Position numbers and translations under genes: made by a program. Of a stretch of DNA of 51,107 bases, positions 31,724-40,749 are shown piece by piece. Position 1 is the first letter of the stretch; every line of letters begins with the position of its first letter. The notes under the pieces were generated by a model, which was not told the origin of the DNA, ran no database searches, and was given only the letters and a program-made list of their open reading frames with translations. The stretch is from positions 1-51,107 of the forward strand of contig JAIDDH010000027.1 in assembly GCA_029055435.1 (NCBI GenBank), given 5' to 3'. The DNA comes from Acetatifactor sp. (lineage in GTDB: Bacteria; Bacillota; Clostridia; Lachnospirales; Lachnospiraceae).

Positions 31724-32776
31724 ATGAATGGAATAGGAACTGCAACGACAAAGGAAAGCCATTATGCGGCCCGCTATCACCAGCGGACGCAGACACGGAC
31801 CGAGAGCTTTGGGAAGACGTTGACGGAGGCCGCAGAAGGAGCGGGCAGTCGTGATGCCTTCACTCGGACAAGTGTCACAGAGACAGTGGAGAGCAGCTAT
31901 GAGTATGCCGGGTACAGCGCATGTCTCTCCGGGCTCAGCCTGCGGATGGGAGAGATTTCCTCCACCAGCGGGATTATCGGATTGGGTTTTGTGCGGGGCA
32001 CCGAGGAGACTATGTCCGCCCGCATTGATAAAAGCTCTACGGTGGAGAATCCGGTGGTGCTGGTGCAGGTGGGCAGCGGAGAAAATCGGAAAGATTATCG
32101 GATCAATATAAATGAGGTGGATCCTGAGAATGCCACGGAGCTGGAGATGTTTGCACTCTTGAACTATATTGATGCGCAGAATGGCAAGACGATGGCTCCC
32201 GATGGTGCATGGCAGACTTATAACAGCCTGCGAAACCGTCTGGAGGAAACCGAAGCAGTGGACAATGTCACGGGCAAGGAGAATTATGATACGCTCCGTG
32301 TAAACTGGCTGGAACTGATACAGCAGGCGATGGAGAATGAACTGCTCCGGCAACAGGGTTGGTTTGCGGAAAGCTTTTTTACGGAGGATTTGGACAAACT
32401 TTATAATGAGCTGAGCGCTTACCGGAAAGAACCGGAAGAATCGTCCGGTACGTCTTTCTGGGATCTGATGAACAGCGGAAGGGGAAGGGCGCAGATTCCT
32501 ACAATAGACCGGATTGTGTCGGCGAGGAATCCTGAGGATAATAAAATTTATGTCACATTTTTTGCGAGGGAATCAATCACCTGCCACAATGCGGACGGCA
32601 CGACAGCATGGGAGCTGAAGCTGGCAAATGACGATCAGGCGGAACTCGTCAAAAAGATTTTTGCAGGTTTTGCACCGGATAGGGAGAAAGTACGGGAATA
32701 CTACAGCGATGCGGCGCTGGGATTTGTGGCATCAAAGAATTTCTGGCTGGAATTCCTTTCGGGCAGCGTGGAATAA
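31724..32776 (+). CDS. Unknown soluble protein (350 aa)
   Basis: I cannot name the family with confidence. The first 60 residues are polar, Thr- and Arg-rich and probably disordered. A central region near residues 65-135 looks globular, with a beta-strand pattern (PVVLVQVGSGE, DYRININEVD). A helical segment and a short C-terminal part follow. There is no signal peptide, membrane helix or catalytic motif. Similar long orphan proteins are common in Lachnospiraceae genomes. AGAAAGGAG at about 31712-31720 supports the ATG. It is monocistronic, between two terminators. Confidence 0.7.
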   Translation: MNGIGTATTKESHYAARYHQRTQTRTESFGKTLTEAAEGAGSRDAFTRTSVTETVESSYEYAGYSACLSGLSLRMGEISSTSGIIGLGFVRGTEETMSARIDKSSTVENPVVLVQVGSGENRKDYRININEVDPENATELEMFALLNYIDAQNGKTMAPDGAWQTYNSLRNRLEETEAVDNVTGKENYDTLRVNWLELIQQAMENELLRQQGWFAESFFTEDLDKLYNELSAYRKEPEESSGTSFWDLMNSGRGRAQIPTIDRIVSARNPEDNKIYVTFFARESITCHNADGTTAWELKLANDDQAELVKKIFAGFAPDREKVREYYSDAALGFVASKNFWLEFLSGSVE

Positions 32777-32813
32777 AACGGAGACATAACCATATTGGGT
32801 GGCAATTACAGTG

Positions 32814-32853
32814 GAGGGCAGCATTTTTCAGGAGAAAAAAGCTGCTCTCTTTT
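32814..32853 (+). terminator. Rho-independent terminator
   Basis: GGAGGGCAGC at about 32813-32822 pairs with GCTGCTCTC at 32841-32849, with one G·U pair and an A-rich loop. T residues follow the stem. It ends the unknown gene and insulates the butyrate operon. Confidence 0.75.
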
Positions 32854-32949
32854 GTGATGGGTATAACTGTTCAACCGCTCCTACTTAAGCAGCACCCGCA
32901 ATATTTTAGATGAAACTGGACTAATTGACGAAGTATTTTATAAAATCCA

Positions 32950-32978
32950 TTGCAAATCCATTATATTTATGATACACT
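32950..32978 (+). promoter_or_regulatory. Likely promoter of the butyrate operon
   Basis: TTGCAA at 32950-32955 and TACACT at 32973-32978 are 17 bases apart. The predicted start near 32985 gives a leader of about 75 bases. No operator that I could identify overlaps it. Confidence 0.5.
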
Positions 32979-33061
32979 TACAATCAGTGGCTATGATAAA
33001 AAAATAACAATCGGTAAAACACAGAGAATCAACGAACAACAAATTGTGGAGGAGAAGGAAA

Positions 33062-34246
33062 ATGGCTAAAAAAGTGGTATTGGCAGGAGCATGCCGCACA
33101 GCAATCGGTACGATGGGCGGAACTTTGAGCACGACCCCCGCTGCGGAGCTGGGCGCTATTGTAATCAAGGAGGCTCTGAACAGAGCGGGCGTTGCTCCCG
33201 AGCAGGTGGATCAGGTCTACATGGGCTGCGTAATTCAGGCGGGTCTTGGACAGAATGTGGCTCGTCAGGCTTCCATCAAGGCAGGCCTTCCCATCGAGGT
33301 GCCCGCTGTGACCATGAATGTGGTGTGCGGTTCCGGCCTCAACTGTGTGAATCAGGCTGCACAGATGATTATGGCAGGGGATGCGGATATCGTTGTGGCA
33401 GGCGGTATGGAGAATATGTCCATGGCTCCTTATGCGATTCCTCAGGCGCGTTACGGATACAGAATGAACAATGGCACACTGGTGGACACCATGATCAAGG
33501 ATGCCCTCTGGGATGCTTTTAACGACTATCATATGATTAAGACCGCGGACAATATCTGCGAGGAGTGGGGGCTCACCCGCGAGGAGCTGGATGAGTTTGC
33601 GCTGAAGAGCCAGCAGAAGGCTGAGGCTGCACAGAAGAGCGGCGCCTTCAAGGCAGAGATCGTTCCCGTAGAGGTTAAGAAAAAGAAAGAGACCATAGTA
33701 TTTGACACCGATGAGGGCCCCAGAGCAGGTTCCACCATGGAGGGTCTGGCAAAGCTTCGCCCTATCAATCCGAACGGATTCGTGACTGCGGGCAATGCCT
33801 CCGGCATCAACGACGGCGCTGCAGCCATCGTGGTGATGAGCGAGGAGAAGGCGAAGGAGCTGGGTGTGAAGCCTATGGCTACTTTTGTCGCAGGCGCGCT
33901 GGCAGGCGTTCGTCCTGAGGTTATGGGTATCGGCCCTGTTGCTTCCACGAAGAAGGTGATGGCAAAGACGGGCATGAAGATTGAGGACTTTGATATCATC
34001 GAGGCAAACGAGGCATTTGCTGCACAGTCCGTTGCAGTGGGCAAGGATTTGGGCATTGATGTGGATAAGCAGCTCAATCCCAACGGCGGCGCAATCGCGC
34101 TGGGACATCCCGTGGGCGCTTCTGGATGCCGTATTTTGGTGACATTGCTGCATGAGATGCAGGCGAAGGGCGCAAAGACCGGTCTGGCTACCCTGTGCAT
34201 CGGCGGCGGCATGGGCTGCTCCACCATCGTGAAAATCGAGGACTGA
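33062..34246 (+). CDS. thlA: Acetyl-CoA acetyltransferase (thiolase)
   Basis: This enzyme joins two acetyl-CoA to acetoacetyl-CoA, the first step of butyrate synthesis. The 394-residue protein has the thiolase catalytic residues: the acyl-accepting Cys in [10 protein letters not shown] (near 88), His in [14 protein letters not shown] (near 349) and the second Cys in LCIGGGMG (near 379). A long in-frame start at TTG 33044 lies upstream. GGAGGAGAAGG directly before the ATG at 33062 makes that the start. It is the first gene of the butyrate cluster. The codon choice in this cluster is strongly biased, as in highly expressed genes. Confidence 0.97.
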   Translation: MAKKVVLAGACRTAIGTMGGTLSTTPAAELGAIVIKEALNRAGVAPEQVDQVYMGCVIQAGLGQNVARQASIKAGLPIEVPAVTMNVVCGSGLNCVNQAAQMIMAGDADIVVAGGMENMSMAPYAIPQARYGYRMNNGTLVDTMIKDALWDAFNDYHMIKTADNICEEWGLTREELDEFALKSQQKAEAAQKSGAFKAEIVPVEVKKKKETIVFDTDEGPRAGSTMEGLAKLRPINPNGFVTAGNASGINDGAAAIVVMSEEKAKELGVKPMATFVAGALAGVRPEVMGIGPVASTKKVMAKTGMKIEDFDIIEANEAFAAQSVAVGKDLGIDVDKQLNPNGGAIALGHPVGASGCRILVTLLHEMQAKGAKTGLATLCIGGGMGCSTIVKIED

Positions 34247-34247
34247 G

Positions 34248-34299
34248 ATAAGAGGCTGACATAAAAAGCTGGAATAAGAAGCTGAGATAAAGACTGGCG
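34248..34299 (+). repeat. Degenerate 13-bp tandem repeat (four units)
   Basis: Units of exactly 13 bases start at 34248, 34261, 34274 and 34287. Each begins with ATAA and the first three share GCTG in the same place. They begin one base after the thlA stop and precede crt. Three units are 75-85% alike; the fourth is weaker. Confidence 0.65.
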
Positions 34300-34335
34300 C
34301 CTGCCATAGCGGGCAGATGGGAGTGGATAGTAGAG

Positions 34336-35121
34336 ATGGATTATATTTTATATGAGCAAAAGAATGATTACGCAATCATCACTGTCAACCGTGAGAAAGC
34401 GCTGAATGCCCTGAATTCCCAGGTGCTGGATGAGTTGAATGCCGTGCTGGACGGCGTGAATCTGGAAGAGGTGCGCTGTCTGATTGTCACAGGAGCCGGA
34501 GAGAAATCCTTTGTGGCCGGGGCGGATATCGGTGAGATGAGCACTTTGACCAAGGCTGAAGGCGAAGCTTTCGGCAAAAAGGGCAATGATGTGTTCCGCA
34601 GGCTGGAGACCTTCCCGATCCCCGTGATTGCAGCAGTGGGCGGATTTGCGCTGGGAGGCGGCTGCGAGCTGGCTATGAGCTGTGATATCCGCATCTGTTC
34701 CGACAATGCTGTGTTCGGACAGCCCGAGGTGGGTCTTGGTATCACGCCGGGATTCGGCGGCACTCAGAGACTTGCCCGCATTGTGGGCGTGGGCATGGCA
34801 AAGCAGATGATTTACACCGCGCGCAATATCAAGGCGGAGGAAGCGCTCAGGATCGGTCTGGTCAATGCGGTTTACGCAAAGGAAGAGCTTCTTCCCGCAG
34901 CGGAGAAGATGGCTGCAGGCATCGCAAAGAATGCCCCCATTGCCGTGCGCAACTGCAAGAAGGCCATCAACGAGGGGCTGGATGTGGATATGGATGCGGC
35001 CATTGTCATCGAGGAGAAGCTGTTCGGTGACTGCTTCGAGACCGAGGATCAGAAATACGGCATGGCATTTTTCCTCGACAAGAACAAGGAGAAGGTGAAA
35101 GAACCTTTTAAGAATTGCTGA
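34336..35121 (+). CDS. crt: Crotonase / 3-hydroxybutyryl-CoA dehydratase
   Basis: This enzyme dehydrates 3-hydroxybutyryl-CoA to crotonyl-CoA. The 261-residue protein has the crotonase fold, with the oxyanion-hole strand FVAGADIGEM (near 56-65) and the two catalytic Glu positions in GGGCELAMS (near 112) and FGQPEVGLGITPGFGG (near 131). Both are intact, as in clostridial Crt. It is the second gene of the butyrate cluster and is separated from thlA by about 90 bases containing the tandem repeat. The start has only a weak ribosome binding site (GGGAG about 12 bases upstream). Confidence 0.95.
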   Translation: MDYILYEQKNDYAIITVNREKALNALNSQVLDELNAVLDGVNLEEVRCLIVTGAGEKSFVAGADIGEMSTLTKAEGEAFGKKGNDVFRRLETFPIPVIAAVGGFALGGGCELAMSCDIRICSDNAVFGQPEVGLGITPGFGGTQRLARIVGVGMAKQMIYTARNIKAEEALRIGLVNAVYAKEELLPAAEKMAAGIAKNAPIAVRNCKKAINEGLDVDMDAAIVIEEKLFGDCFETEDQKYGMAFFLDKNKEKVKEPFKNC

Positions 35122-35165
35122 TTGCTTTGATAAAACATTATTGTTAAACATAAGGAGGATGCAAG

Positions 35166-36005
35166 ATGAAAGTAGGTATTATCGGCGCGGGAACCATGGG
35201 TTCCGGCATTGCGCAGGCATTTGCCATGACGGATGGCTATGAGGTATGTCTCTGCGATATCAAGCAGGAGTTTGCGGATGGCGGCAAGGCCAAGATTCTG
35301 AAGAATCTGAACTTCCTGGTGGGAAAGGAAAAGATCACTCAGGAGAAGGCGGACGCTATCGCGGCCAAGATTGCCACCGGTTTAAAGGATATCTGCACGG
35401 ACTGCGATCTGGTCATCGAGGTTGCTCCCGAGAATATGCAGCTGAAGAAGGATACCTTCAAGGAGCTGCAGGCAATCGTAAAGCCTGAGTGCATTTTTGC
35501 CACCAATACTTCTTCTCTGTCCATCACGGAGATCGGGGCAGGACTTGACCGTCCTATGATCGGCATGCATTTCTTTAATCCTGCCGACAGAATGAAGCTG
35601 GTTGAGGTGATTGCAGGCGAGAATACCCCTGCTGAGCTGGTTGAGAAGATCAAGGCAGTCTCTGTTGAGATTGGAAAGACTCCTGTGGAGGTGAAGGAGG
35701 CTCCCGGTTTCGTGGTGAACCGCATCCTCATCCCCATGATCAACGAGGCCATCGGCATCTATGCGGACGGTATTGCCAGCGTGGCAGATATCGACGAGGC
35801 TATGAAGCTGGGAGCATCCCATCCCATGGGACCTCTGGCTCTTGGAGATCTGGTGGGTCTGGATATCGTACTTGCCATCATGGAGGTTCTGCAGAACGAG
35901 ACCGGCGATCCCAAGTATCGCCCTCATCCGCTGCTTCGCAAGATGGTGCGTGCAGGCAAGCTGGGACGCAAGACCGGAAAGGGCTTCTACGATTACAGCA
36001 AGTAA
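35166..36005 (+). CDS. hbd: 3-hydroxybutyryl-CoA dehydrogenase
   Basis: This enzyme reduces acetoacetyl-CoA to 3-hydroxybutyryl-CoA with NAD(P)H. The 279-residue protein has the N-terminal Rossmann motif [14 protein letters not shown] (near 7-20), the catalytic His in [18 protein letters not shown] (near 134), SITEIG (near 119) and the C-terminal dimerisation region with [16 protein letters not shown] (near 218). Length and motifs match clostridial Hbd. AAGGAGGATGCAAG precedes the ATG, a strong ribosome binding site. Third gene of the butyrate cluster. Confidence 0.96.
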   Translation: MKVGIIGAGTMGSGIAQAFAMTDGYEVCLCDIKQEFADGGKAKILKNLNFLVGKEKITQEKADAIAAKIATGLKDICTDCDLVIEVAPENMQLKKDTFKELQAIVKPECIFATNTSSLSITEIGAGLDRPMIGMHFFNPADRMKLVEVIAGENTPAELVEKIKAVSVEIGKTPVEVKEAPGFVVNRILIPMINEAIGIYADGIASVADIDEAMKLGASHPMGPLALGDLVGLDIVLAIMEVLQNETGDPKYRPHPLLRKMVRAGKLGRKTGKGFYDYSK

Positions 36006-36068
36006 TAGATTCAGTAATAGGCATAGATAGAAATAATGTAGAAACAGATAAAAGTAAGGAGAAAAATC

Positions 36069-37235
36069 ATGGATTTTACTTTGAGCAAGAAGCATGAAAT
36101 GGCGCGTACCCTCTTCAGAGAGTTCGCCGAGAAAGAAGTAAAGCCCTTGGCGCAGGAGGTTGACGAGACTGAGGAGTTCCCCCGCGCAACGGTTGAGAAG
36201 ATGGCAAAGGCCGGATTCATGGGAATCCCCGTGCCCAAGGAGTACGGCGGACAGGGCTGTGACATCCTGACCTACGCAATGTGCGTAGAGGAACTGGCAA
36301 AGGTGTGCGGTACCACTGCGGTTATCGTGTCCGCTCACACTTCCCTTTGCTGCGATCCCATCCTCACCTATGGCACTGAGGAGCAGAAGCAGAAATATCT
36401 GCCCGATCTGGCCGCAGGCCGCAAAATCGGAGCTTTCGGACTGACCGAGCCCGGCGCCGGAACAGATGCCCAGGGTCAGCAGACCAAGGCAGTGCTGGAT
36501 GGAGACGAGTGGGTGGTGAACGGTTCCAAGATTTTCATCACCAACGGCAAGGAGGCAGACATTTATGTGATTTTTGCCGTGACTGCCATCACCGAGAAGA
36601 AGGGCAGACCTTTCAAAGAGATTTCCGCGTTCATCGTGGAGAAGGGAACTCCCGGTTTCACCTTCGGAACCAAGGAGAAAAAGATGGGTATCAGAGGTTC
36701 CTCTACCTATGAGCTGATTTTTACGGACTGCCGTATTCCCAAGGAGAATATGCTGGGACAGCAGGGCAAGGGCTTCAATATCGCAATGCACACATTGGAC
36801 GGCGGACGTATCGGTATCGCTGCACAGGCTCTCGGCATCGGCGAGGGCGCTCTGGAGAGAACCATTGAGTACACCAAGGAGAGAAAGCAGTTCGGCAAAG
36901 CCATCAGCGCTTTCCAGAACACGCAGTTCCAGTTGGCCGATATGGCGACCAAGGCACAGGCTGCACAGTTCCTTGTATATAAGGCTGCCTGCACCAAGGA
37001 TCAGTATACCAAAGACCACAAGACCTCCTACGGAGTGGAAGCAGCTATGGCGAAGCTCTATGCGGCAGAGATGGCCATGGAAGTTACAACTAAGGCTGTC
37101 CAGCTCCACGGCGGTTACGGCTACACCAGAGAGTATGATGTGGAGCGCATGATGCGTGACGCCAAGATCACCGAGATTTATGAGGGCACCTCCGAGGTAC
37201 AGAGAATGGTTATCTCCGCAGCGCTGCTTAAGTAA
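36069..37235 (+). CDS. bcd: Butyryl-CoA dehydrogenase (short-chain acyl-CoA dehydrogenase)
   Basis: This FAD enzyme reduces crotonyl-CoA to butyryl-CoA, coupled by EtfAB to ferredoxin reduction. The 388-residue protein begins with the ACAD N-terminal helical domain. It has FGLTEPGAGTDA (near 127), WVVNGSKIFITNG (near 151), LDGGRIGIAAQALG (near 245) and the C-terminal catalytic Glu in IYEGTSEVQRMVI (near 369). The placement between hbd and etfBA supports Bcd over other acyl-CoA dehydrogenases. AAGGAGAAAAATC precedes the ATG. Confidence 0.95.
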   Translation: MDFTLSKKHEMARTLFREFAEKEVKPLAQEVDETEEFPRATVEKMAKAGFMGIPVPKEYGGQGCDILTYAMCVEELAKVCGTTAVIVSAHTSLCCDPILTYGTEEQKQKYLPDLAAGRKIGAFGLTEPGAGTDAQGQQTKAVLDGDEWVVNGSKIFITNGKEADIYVIFAVTAITEKKGRPFKEISAFIVEKGTPGFTFGTKEKKMGIRGSSTYELIFTDCRIPKENMLGQQGKGFNIAMHTLDGGRIGIAAQALGIGEGALERTIEYTKERKQFGKAISAFQNTQFQLADMATKAQAAQFLVYKAACTKDQYTKDHKTSYGVEAAMAKLYAAEMAMEVTTKAVQLHGGYGYTREYDVERMMRDAKITEIYEGTSEVQRMVISAALLK

Positions 37236-37272
37236 CCGGAAAATCCGACAAATATAAAGGAGTGAAAATACA

Positions 37273-38055
37273 ATGAAAATCGTTGTTTGCATTAAGCAGG
37301 TTCCTGATACCAAGGGCGGCGTAAAATTCAATCCCGACGGTACTCTGGACAGAGCTGCCATGATGACAATTATGAACCCCGATGACAAGGCAGGACTCGA
37401 GGCTGCGCTGAGATTAAAAGATCAGTACGGCGCTGAAGTCACCGTGCTCACCATGGGTCTTCCCAAGGCGGAGGATGTGCTCAGAGAGGCTCTGGCAATG
37501 GGAGCGGACAAGGGCGTTCTGGTGACCGACAGAGTGCTGGGCGGAGCCGATACCTGGGCTACTTCGCAGACCCTGGCAGGAGCGCTGCGCAATATGGAAT
37601 ATGACCTGATCATCACAGGACGTCAGGCTATCGACGGCGATACCGCACAGGTTGGCCCCCAGATTTCCGAGCATCTGAATATCCCCGTGATCTCCTATGC
37701 CCAGAATCTGAAGGTGGAGGGCGACAGCGTTATCGTGGAGCGCCAGTTCGATGACAGATATCATGTGCTGAAGGCTAAGATGCCCTGCCTCGTGACTGCG
37801 CTGGCAGAGCTGAACGAGCCCCGTTACATGACGCCCGGCGGTATTTTTGACGCCTGTGAGGCTGAGATTACCGTGTGGGGCCGAGCTGATCTGAAAGACG
37901 TTGAGGATTCCAATCTGGGTCTGAAGGGTTCTCCCACTCAGATTGCAAAGGCTTCCGATAAAGTGCGGAAGGGCGCGGGCGAGAAAGTGGCTCTGGACCC
38001 CTCCGAGGCAGTTGACTACATTGTCGGCAAATTGAAAGACAGGCACGTTATCTAA
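37273..38055 (+). CDS. etfB: Electron transfer flavoprotein beta subunit
   Basis: This is the small subunit of the electron-bifurcating Bcd-EtfAB complex, which couples crotonyl-CoA reduction to ferredoxin reduction using NADH. The 260-residue protein begins KIVVCIKQVPDT, has NPDDKAGLEAALRLKD (near 36-51), and the family signature LRNMEYDLIITGRQAIDGDTAQVGP is spread over about residues 107-131. AAGGAGTG lies upstream of the ATG. etfA begins 19 bases after the stop. Sequence alone does not prove bifurcation; it is inferred from the Bcd context. Confidence 0.96.
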   Translation: MKIVVCIKQVPDTKGGVKFNPDGTLDRAAMMTIMNPDDKAGLEAALRLKDQYGAEVTVLTMGLPKAEDVLREALAMGADKGVLVTDRVLGGADTWATSQTLAGALRNMEYDLIITGRQAIDGDTAQVGPQISEHLNIPVISYAQNLKVEGDSVIVERQFDDRYHVLKAKMPCLVTALAELNEPRYMTPGGIFDACEAEITVWGRADLKDVEDSNLGLKGSPTQIAKASDKVRKGAGEKVALDPSEAVDYIVGKLKDRHVI

Positions 38056-38074
38056 GCAGATGGAGGAAAATACA

Positions 38075-39118
38075 ATGAATTTAGAAGAATATAAGGGCGT
38101 ATATGTCTTCGCACAGCAGGTGGACAATTGTATCAACAGCATTGCCTTTGAGCTGATCGGCAAGGGAAAAGACCTGGCTGAGACTCTGGGCACGGATGTG
38201 ACTGCTGTATTGATCGGAAGCGGCGTGAAGGGACTGGCAGACGAGCTGGCCGAGTACGGCGCTGACAGAGTGATTGTGGTGGATGACCCGGAACTGAAGG
38301 AATACAGGACGGAGCCCTATGCTCACGCATTGGCATCTGTCATCGAGAAATATAAGCCGGAGATCTTTCTGGTAGGTGCGACGGCTATCGGCCGTGACTT
38401 GGGCCCTCGTGTTTCCGCGAGAGTTCACACCGGTCTGACTGCGGACTGCACACAGCTGGAGATCGGCGATTTCCCTATTAATCCCATTCCCGGCAAGGAG
38501 CAGAAGCACAATCAGCTGCTCATGACCCGTCCCGCATTTGGCGGCAACACGATTGCCACCATTGCATGCCCTGATTTCCGTCCTCAGATGGCGACAGTGC
38601 GTCCCGGCGTAATGCAGAAGCGTGCAAAGCAGGCCGGCGCAAAGGCGAATATTGAGGAGTTCAATCCCGGATTCACTCCCGACAATAAGTATGTGGAGAT
38701 TCTGGAGGTTGTAAAGGCAGTGAGCGATACCGTGGATATCATGGATGCCAAGATATTGGTGAGCGGCGGCCGCGGTGTGGGCAGCCCTGAGAACTTCAAG
38801 CTTCTGGATGATCTGGCAGAGGCCATCGGCGGTACTGTGAGCTGTTCCCGTGCCGTGGTGGACGCAGGCTGGAAATCCAAGGATTTACAGGTAGGTCAGA
38901 CCGGCAAGACTGTTCGTCCCAATGTGTATTTTGCAATCGGTATTTCCGGTGCAATCCAGCATCTGGCAGGCATGGAGGAATCCGATATTATCATCGCTAT
39001 TAACAAAGATGAGACTGCGCCTATTTTCGATGTGGCAGATTACGGCATCGTAGGTGATTTGAACAAGATTCTGCCCGCTCTGACGGAGAAGCTTAAAGCC
39101 GAGATGGCAGCAAAATAA
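38075..39118 (+). CDS. etfA: Electron transfer flavoprotein alpha subunit
   Basis: This is the large subunit of EtfAB, carrying the domain II FAD. The 347-residue protein shows GGRGVGSPENF (near 228), SRAVVDAGWKSKDLQVGQTG (about 258-277), YFAIGISGAIQHLAGM (near 287) and INKDETAPIFDVADYG (near 308). These make up the conserved FAD-binding domain. ATG 38060 is in frame, but GGAGG just upstream supports ATG 38075. It is the last gene of the butyrate operon, which then ends at a probable terminator. Confidence 0.96.
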   Translation: MNLEEYKGVYVFAQQVDNCINSIAFELIGKGKDLAETLGTDVTAVLIGSGVKGLADELAEYGADRVIVVDDPELKEYRTEPYAHALASVIEKYKPEIFLVGATAIGRDLGPRVSARVHTGLTADCTQLEIGDFPINPIPGKEQKHNQLLMTRPAFGGNTIATIACPDFRPQMATVRPGVMQKRAKQAGAKANIEEFNPGFTPDNKYVEILEVVKAVSDTVDIMDAKILVSGGRGVGSPENFKLLDDLAEAIGGTVSCSRAVVDAGWKSKDLQVGQTGKTVRPNVYFAIGISGAIQHLAGMEESDIIIAINKDETAPIFDVADYGIVGDLNKILPALTEKLKAEMAAK

Positions 39119-39128
39119 ACAATGATGT

Positions 39129-39168
39129 AAAAAGAGCTGTGTATCAAGGAGGGTATATGGCTCTTTTT
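39129..39168 (+). terminator. Probable terminator of the butyrate operon
   Basis: AAAAAGAGC (39129-39137) pairs with GCTCTTTTT (39160-39168). The loop is long and AT-rich, so it is weaker than a classic terminator. Another AAGGAGGG sequence in the loop may be incidental. Confidence 0.5.
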
Positions 39169-39193
39169 GACTTCAATCCGGGGAGGAAGCCGC

Positions 39194-39853
39194 ATGAGGC
39201 GTAATGTGAGTCTGGAGGATATCTCCGATGGCAGACTATTTGACGACAACGATCTGGTGAGAGCGGACTGCCGCGGATGTGAGGGCTGCAGCGACTGCTG
39301 CAGGGGTATGGGCCAATCCATTCTGCTAGACCCCTATGACGTGTATCGTCTGACCACGGGACTCGGGAGACCTTTTGCGGATTTTTTGGACAAAGAGATC
39401 GAGCTTGGCGTGGTGGACGGTTATATCCTGCCCAATCTGAGGATGAGTGGGGAGGGAGAAGCCTGTGCTTTTCTGAATGCTCAGGGCAGATGTTCTGTTC
39501 ATGCTCTGCGCCCGGGAATCTGCAGGATATTTCCGCTGGGACGGTTTTATGAGAATGGCGTTTTCCGGTATTTTCTGCAGACGAAAGAATGCGGAGCTGT
39601 CCGTTCTAAAATAAAGGTGAGCAAGTGGATTGATACTCCGATGCAGAAGCGGAATCGGGCGTTTGTCACAGACTGGCACTACCTTCTAAATGATGTGGAG
39701 GAGCGCCTGAGACAGACGGAGGATGACATTTTTAAGAAAAAGCTGAATATGCTGTTACTACAGACCTTTTTCCTGACGCCCTACGACGGGGAGCGGGATT
39801 TTTACGAACAATATGAGGAGCGAAAGGAGAGTTTTCATGCATTCACCCCTTGA
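39194..39853 (+). CDS. YkgJ-type zinc/iron-chelating cysteine-cluster protein
   Basis: The 219-residue protein belongs to the YkgJ family (Fe-S or Zn cluster). The N-terminal cluster CRGCEGCSDCC (near 26-36) and the later GRCSVHALRPGICRIFP (near 101-117) supply the four or more Cys. Family members have been linked to protein or cofactor modification but are largely uncharacterised. GGGGAGGAAG precedes ATG 39194; a longer TTG start at 39167 lies inside the terminator hairpin and is unlikely. The 3' end overlaps the formate-channel gene by 17 bases. Confidence 0.87.
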   Translation: MRRNVSLEDISDGRLFDDNDLVRADCRGCEGCSDCCRGMGQSILLDPYDVYRLTTGLGRPFADFLDKEIELGVVDGYILPNLRMSGEGEACAFLNAQGRCSVHALRPGICRIFPLGRFYENGVFRYFLQTKECGAVRSKIKVSKWIDTPMQKRNRAFVTDWHYLLNDVEERLRQTEDDIFKKKLNMLLLQTFFLTPYDGERDFYEQYEERKESFHAFTP

Positions 39854-40682
39854 AATAGCCAGAAACTTTGTGGAAATAGGCATACATAAGGTGCGTCTGT
39901 CCGCCTTTAAGATGGTGATACTGGGCGTTTTTGCGGGCATGTTCATCGGTTTTGCGGGGATTGCCTGCACCACGGCTTCGGCTACAGTCGCCAATCCTTC
40001 CGTGGCGAAGCTTTTGGGGGCCTGCGTCTTTCCTGCGGGCATGGCCATGGTTCTGGTGGCGGGCAGCGAGCTCTTTACGGGCAACAATCTTGTCATTATC
40101 GCTCTGTTAGAGAGAAAAATCAAGCTTTTTGAGATGCTGAAAAACTGGTTTGCGGTGTTTGCAGGCAATTTTCTCGGCGCGGCTTTTGTAGCGGTATTAG
40201 TCGTGTACGGGCACACGCCGGACTTGTTTGAGGGTGTTTTGGCGGAAAAGATGGTGGCGGCGGCTATGTCGAGGGTAACGCAGACATTTCCGGAGGCTTT
40301 TATCCGCGGCATTCTCTGTAATATATTAGTGTGCATTGCCGTCTGGGCGGCCTTTGCGGCCAAAAAGGTCAGCGGAAAGCTGCTTATGAGCTTCTGGCCG
40401 GTGATGCTTTTTGTGCTCTGCGGTTTTGAGCACAGCATCGCGGATATCTATTTTGGCGTGGCGGGCATTCTCACTGCGGCAGAGTATGGCATTGCGGCGG
40501 AGGGATTGACGTGGGGAAGTTTCCTGCTGAGGAATCTCCTTCCCGTGACCCTGGGAAATATTGTGGGCGGAGCCGGGATTGTGGGCTGCGGTTACTGGCT
40601 CATGTATCTGCGTCACACGCCGGGCTATGCGCTGTCCATTCAGGCTGAGCAGGAAGAATTGGATATTGCGGAGGAGTATTGA
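39837..40682 (+). CDS. Formate/nitrite transporter (FNT) family channel
   Basis: This is a membrane channel for formate, nitrite or hydrosulfide with about six helices. The roughly 281-residue protein has the family pattern GIACTTASATV (near 41), VAGSELFTGNNL (near 75) and LVVYGHTPD. The central His of the pore sits in CGFEHSIADIYF (near 198). Formate is the likely substrate in a fermenter. It starts within the YkgJ gene, after AAAGGAG, so the two are translationally coupled. The terminator after etfA argues against a common transcript with the butyrate genes. Confidence 0.93.
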   Translation: MHSPLEIARNFVEIGIHKVRLSAFKMVILGVFAGMFIGFAGIACTTASATVANPSVAKLLGACVFPAGMAMVLVAGSELFTGNNLVIIALLERKIKLFEMLKNWFAVFAGNFLGAAFVAVLVVYGHTPDLFEGVLAEKMVAAAMSRVTQTFPEAFIRGILCNILVCIAVWAAFAAKKVSGKLLMSFWPVMLFVLCGFEHSIADIYFGVAGILTAAEYGIAAEGLTWGSFLLRNLLPVTLGNIVGGAGIVGCGYWLMYLRHTPGYALSIQAEQEELDIAEEY

Positions 40683-40749
40683 TAGTCAATTTGCGTGTGG
40701 CTGCCATGGCTTGACGGGAAGAGATACGAGAAAGGAACAGATTTAAACA

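Noticed and set aside
33029..34375. A 448-codon open frame antisense to thlA
   Set aside because: It is a shadow of the thiolase gene and has no recognisable domain.
35382..37388. A 668-codon open frame antisense to hbd, bcd and etfB
   Set aside because: The long frame results from strong codon bias on the opposite strand. The sense genes are well-known enzymes with intact motifs.
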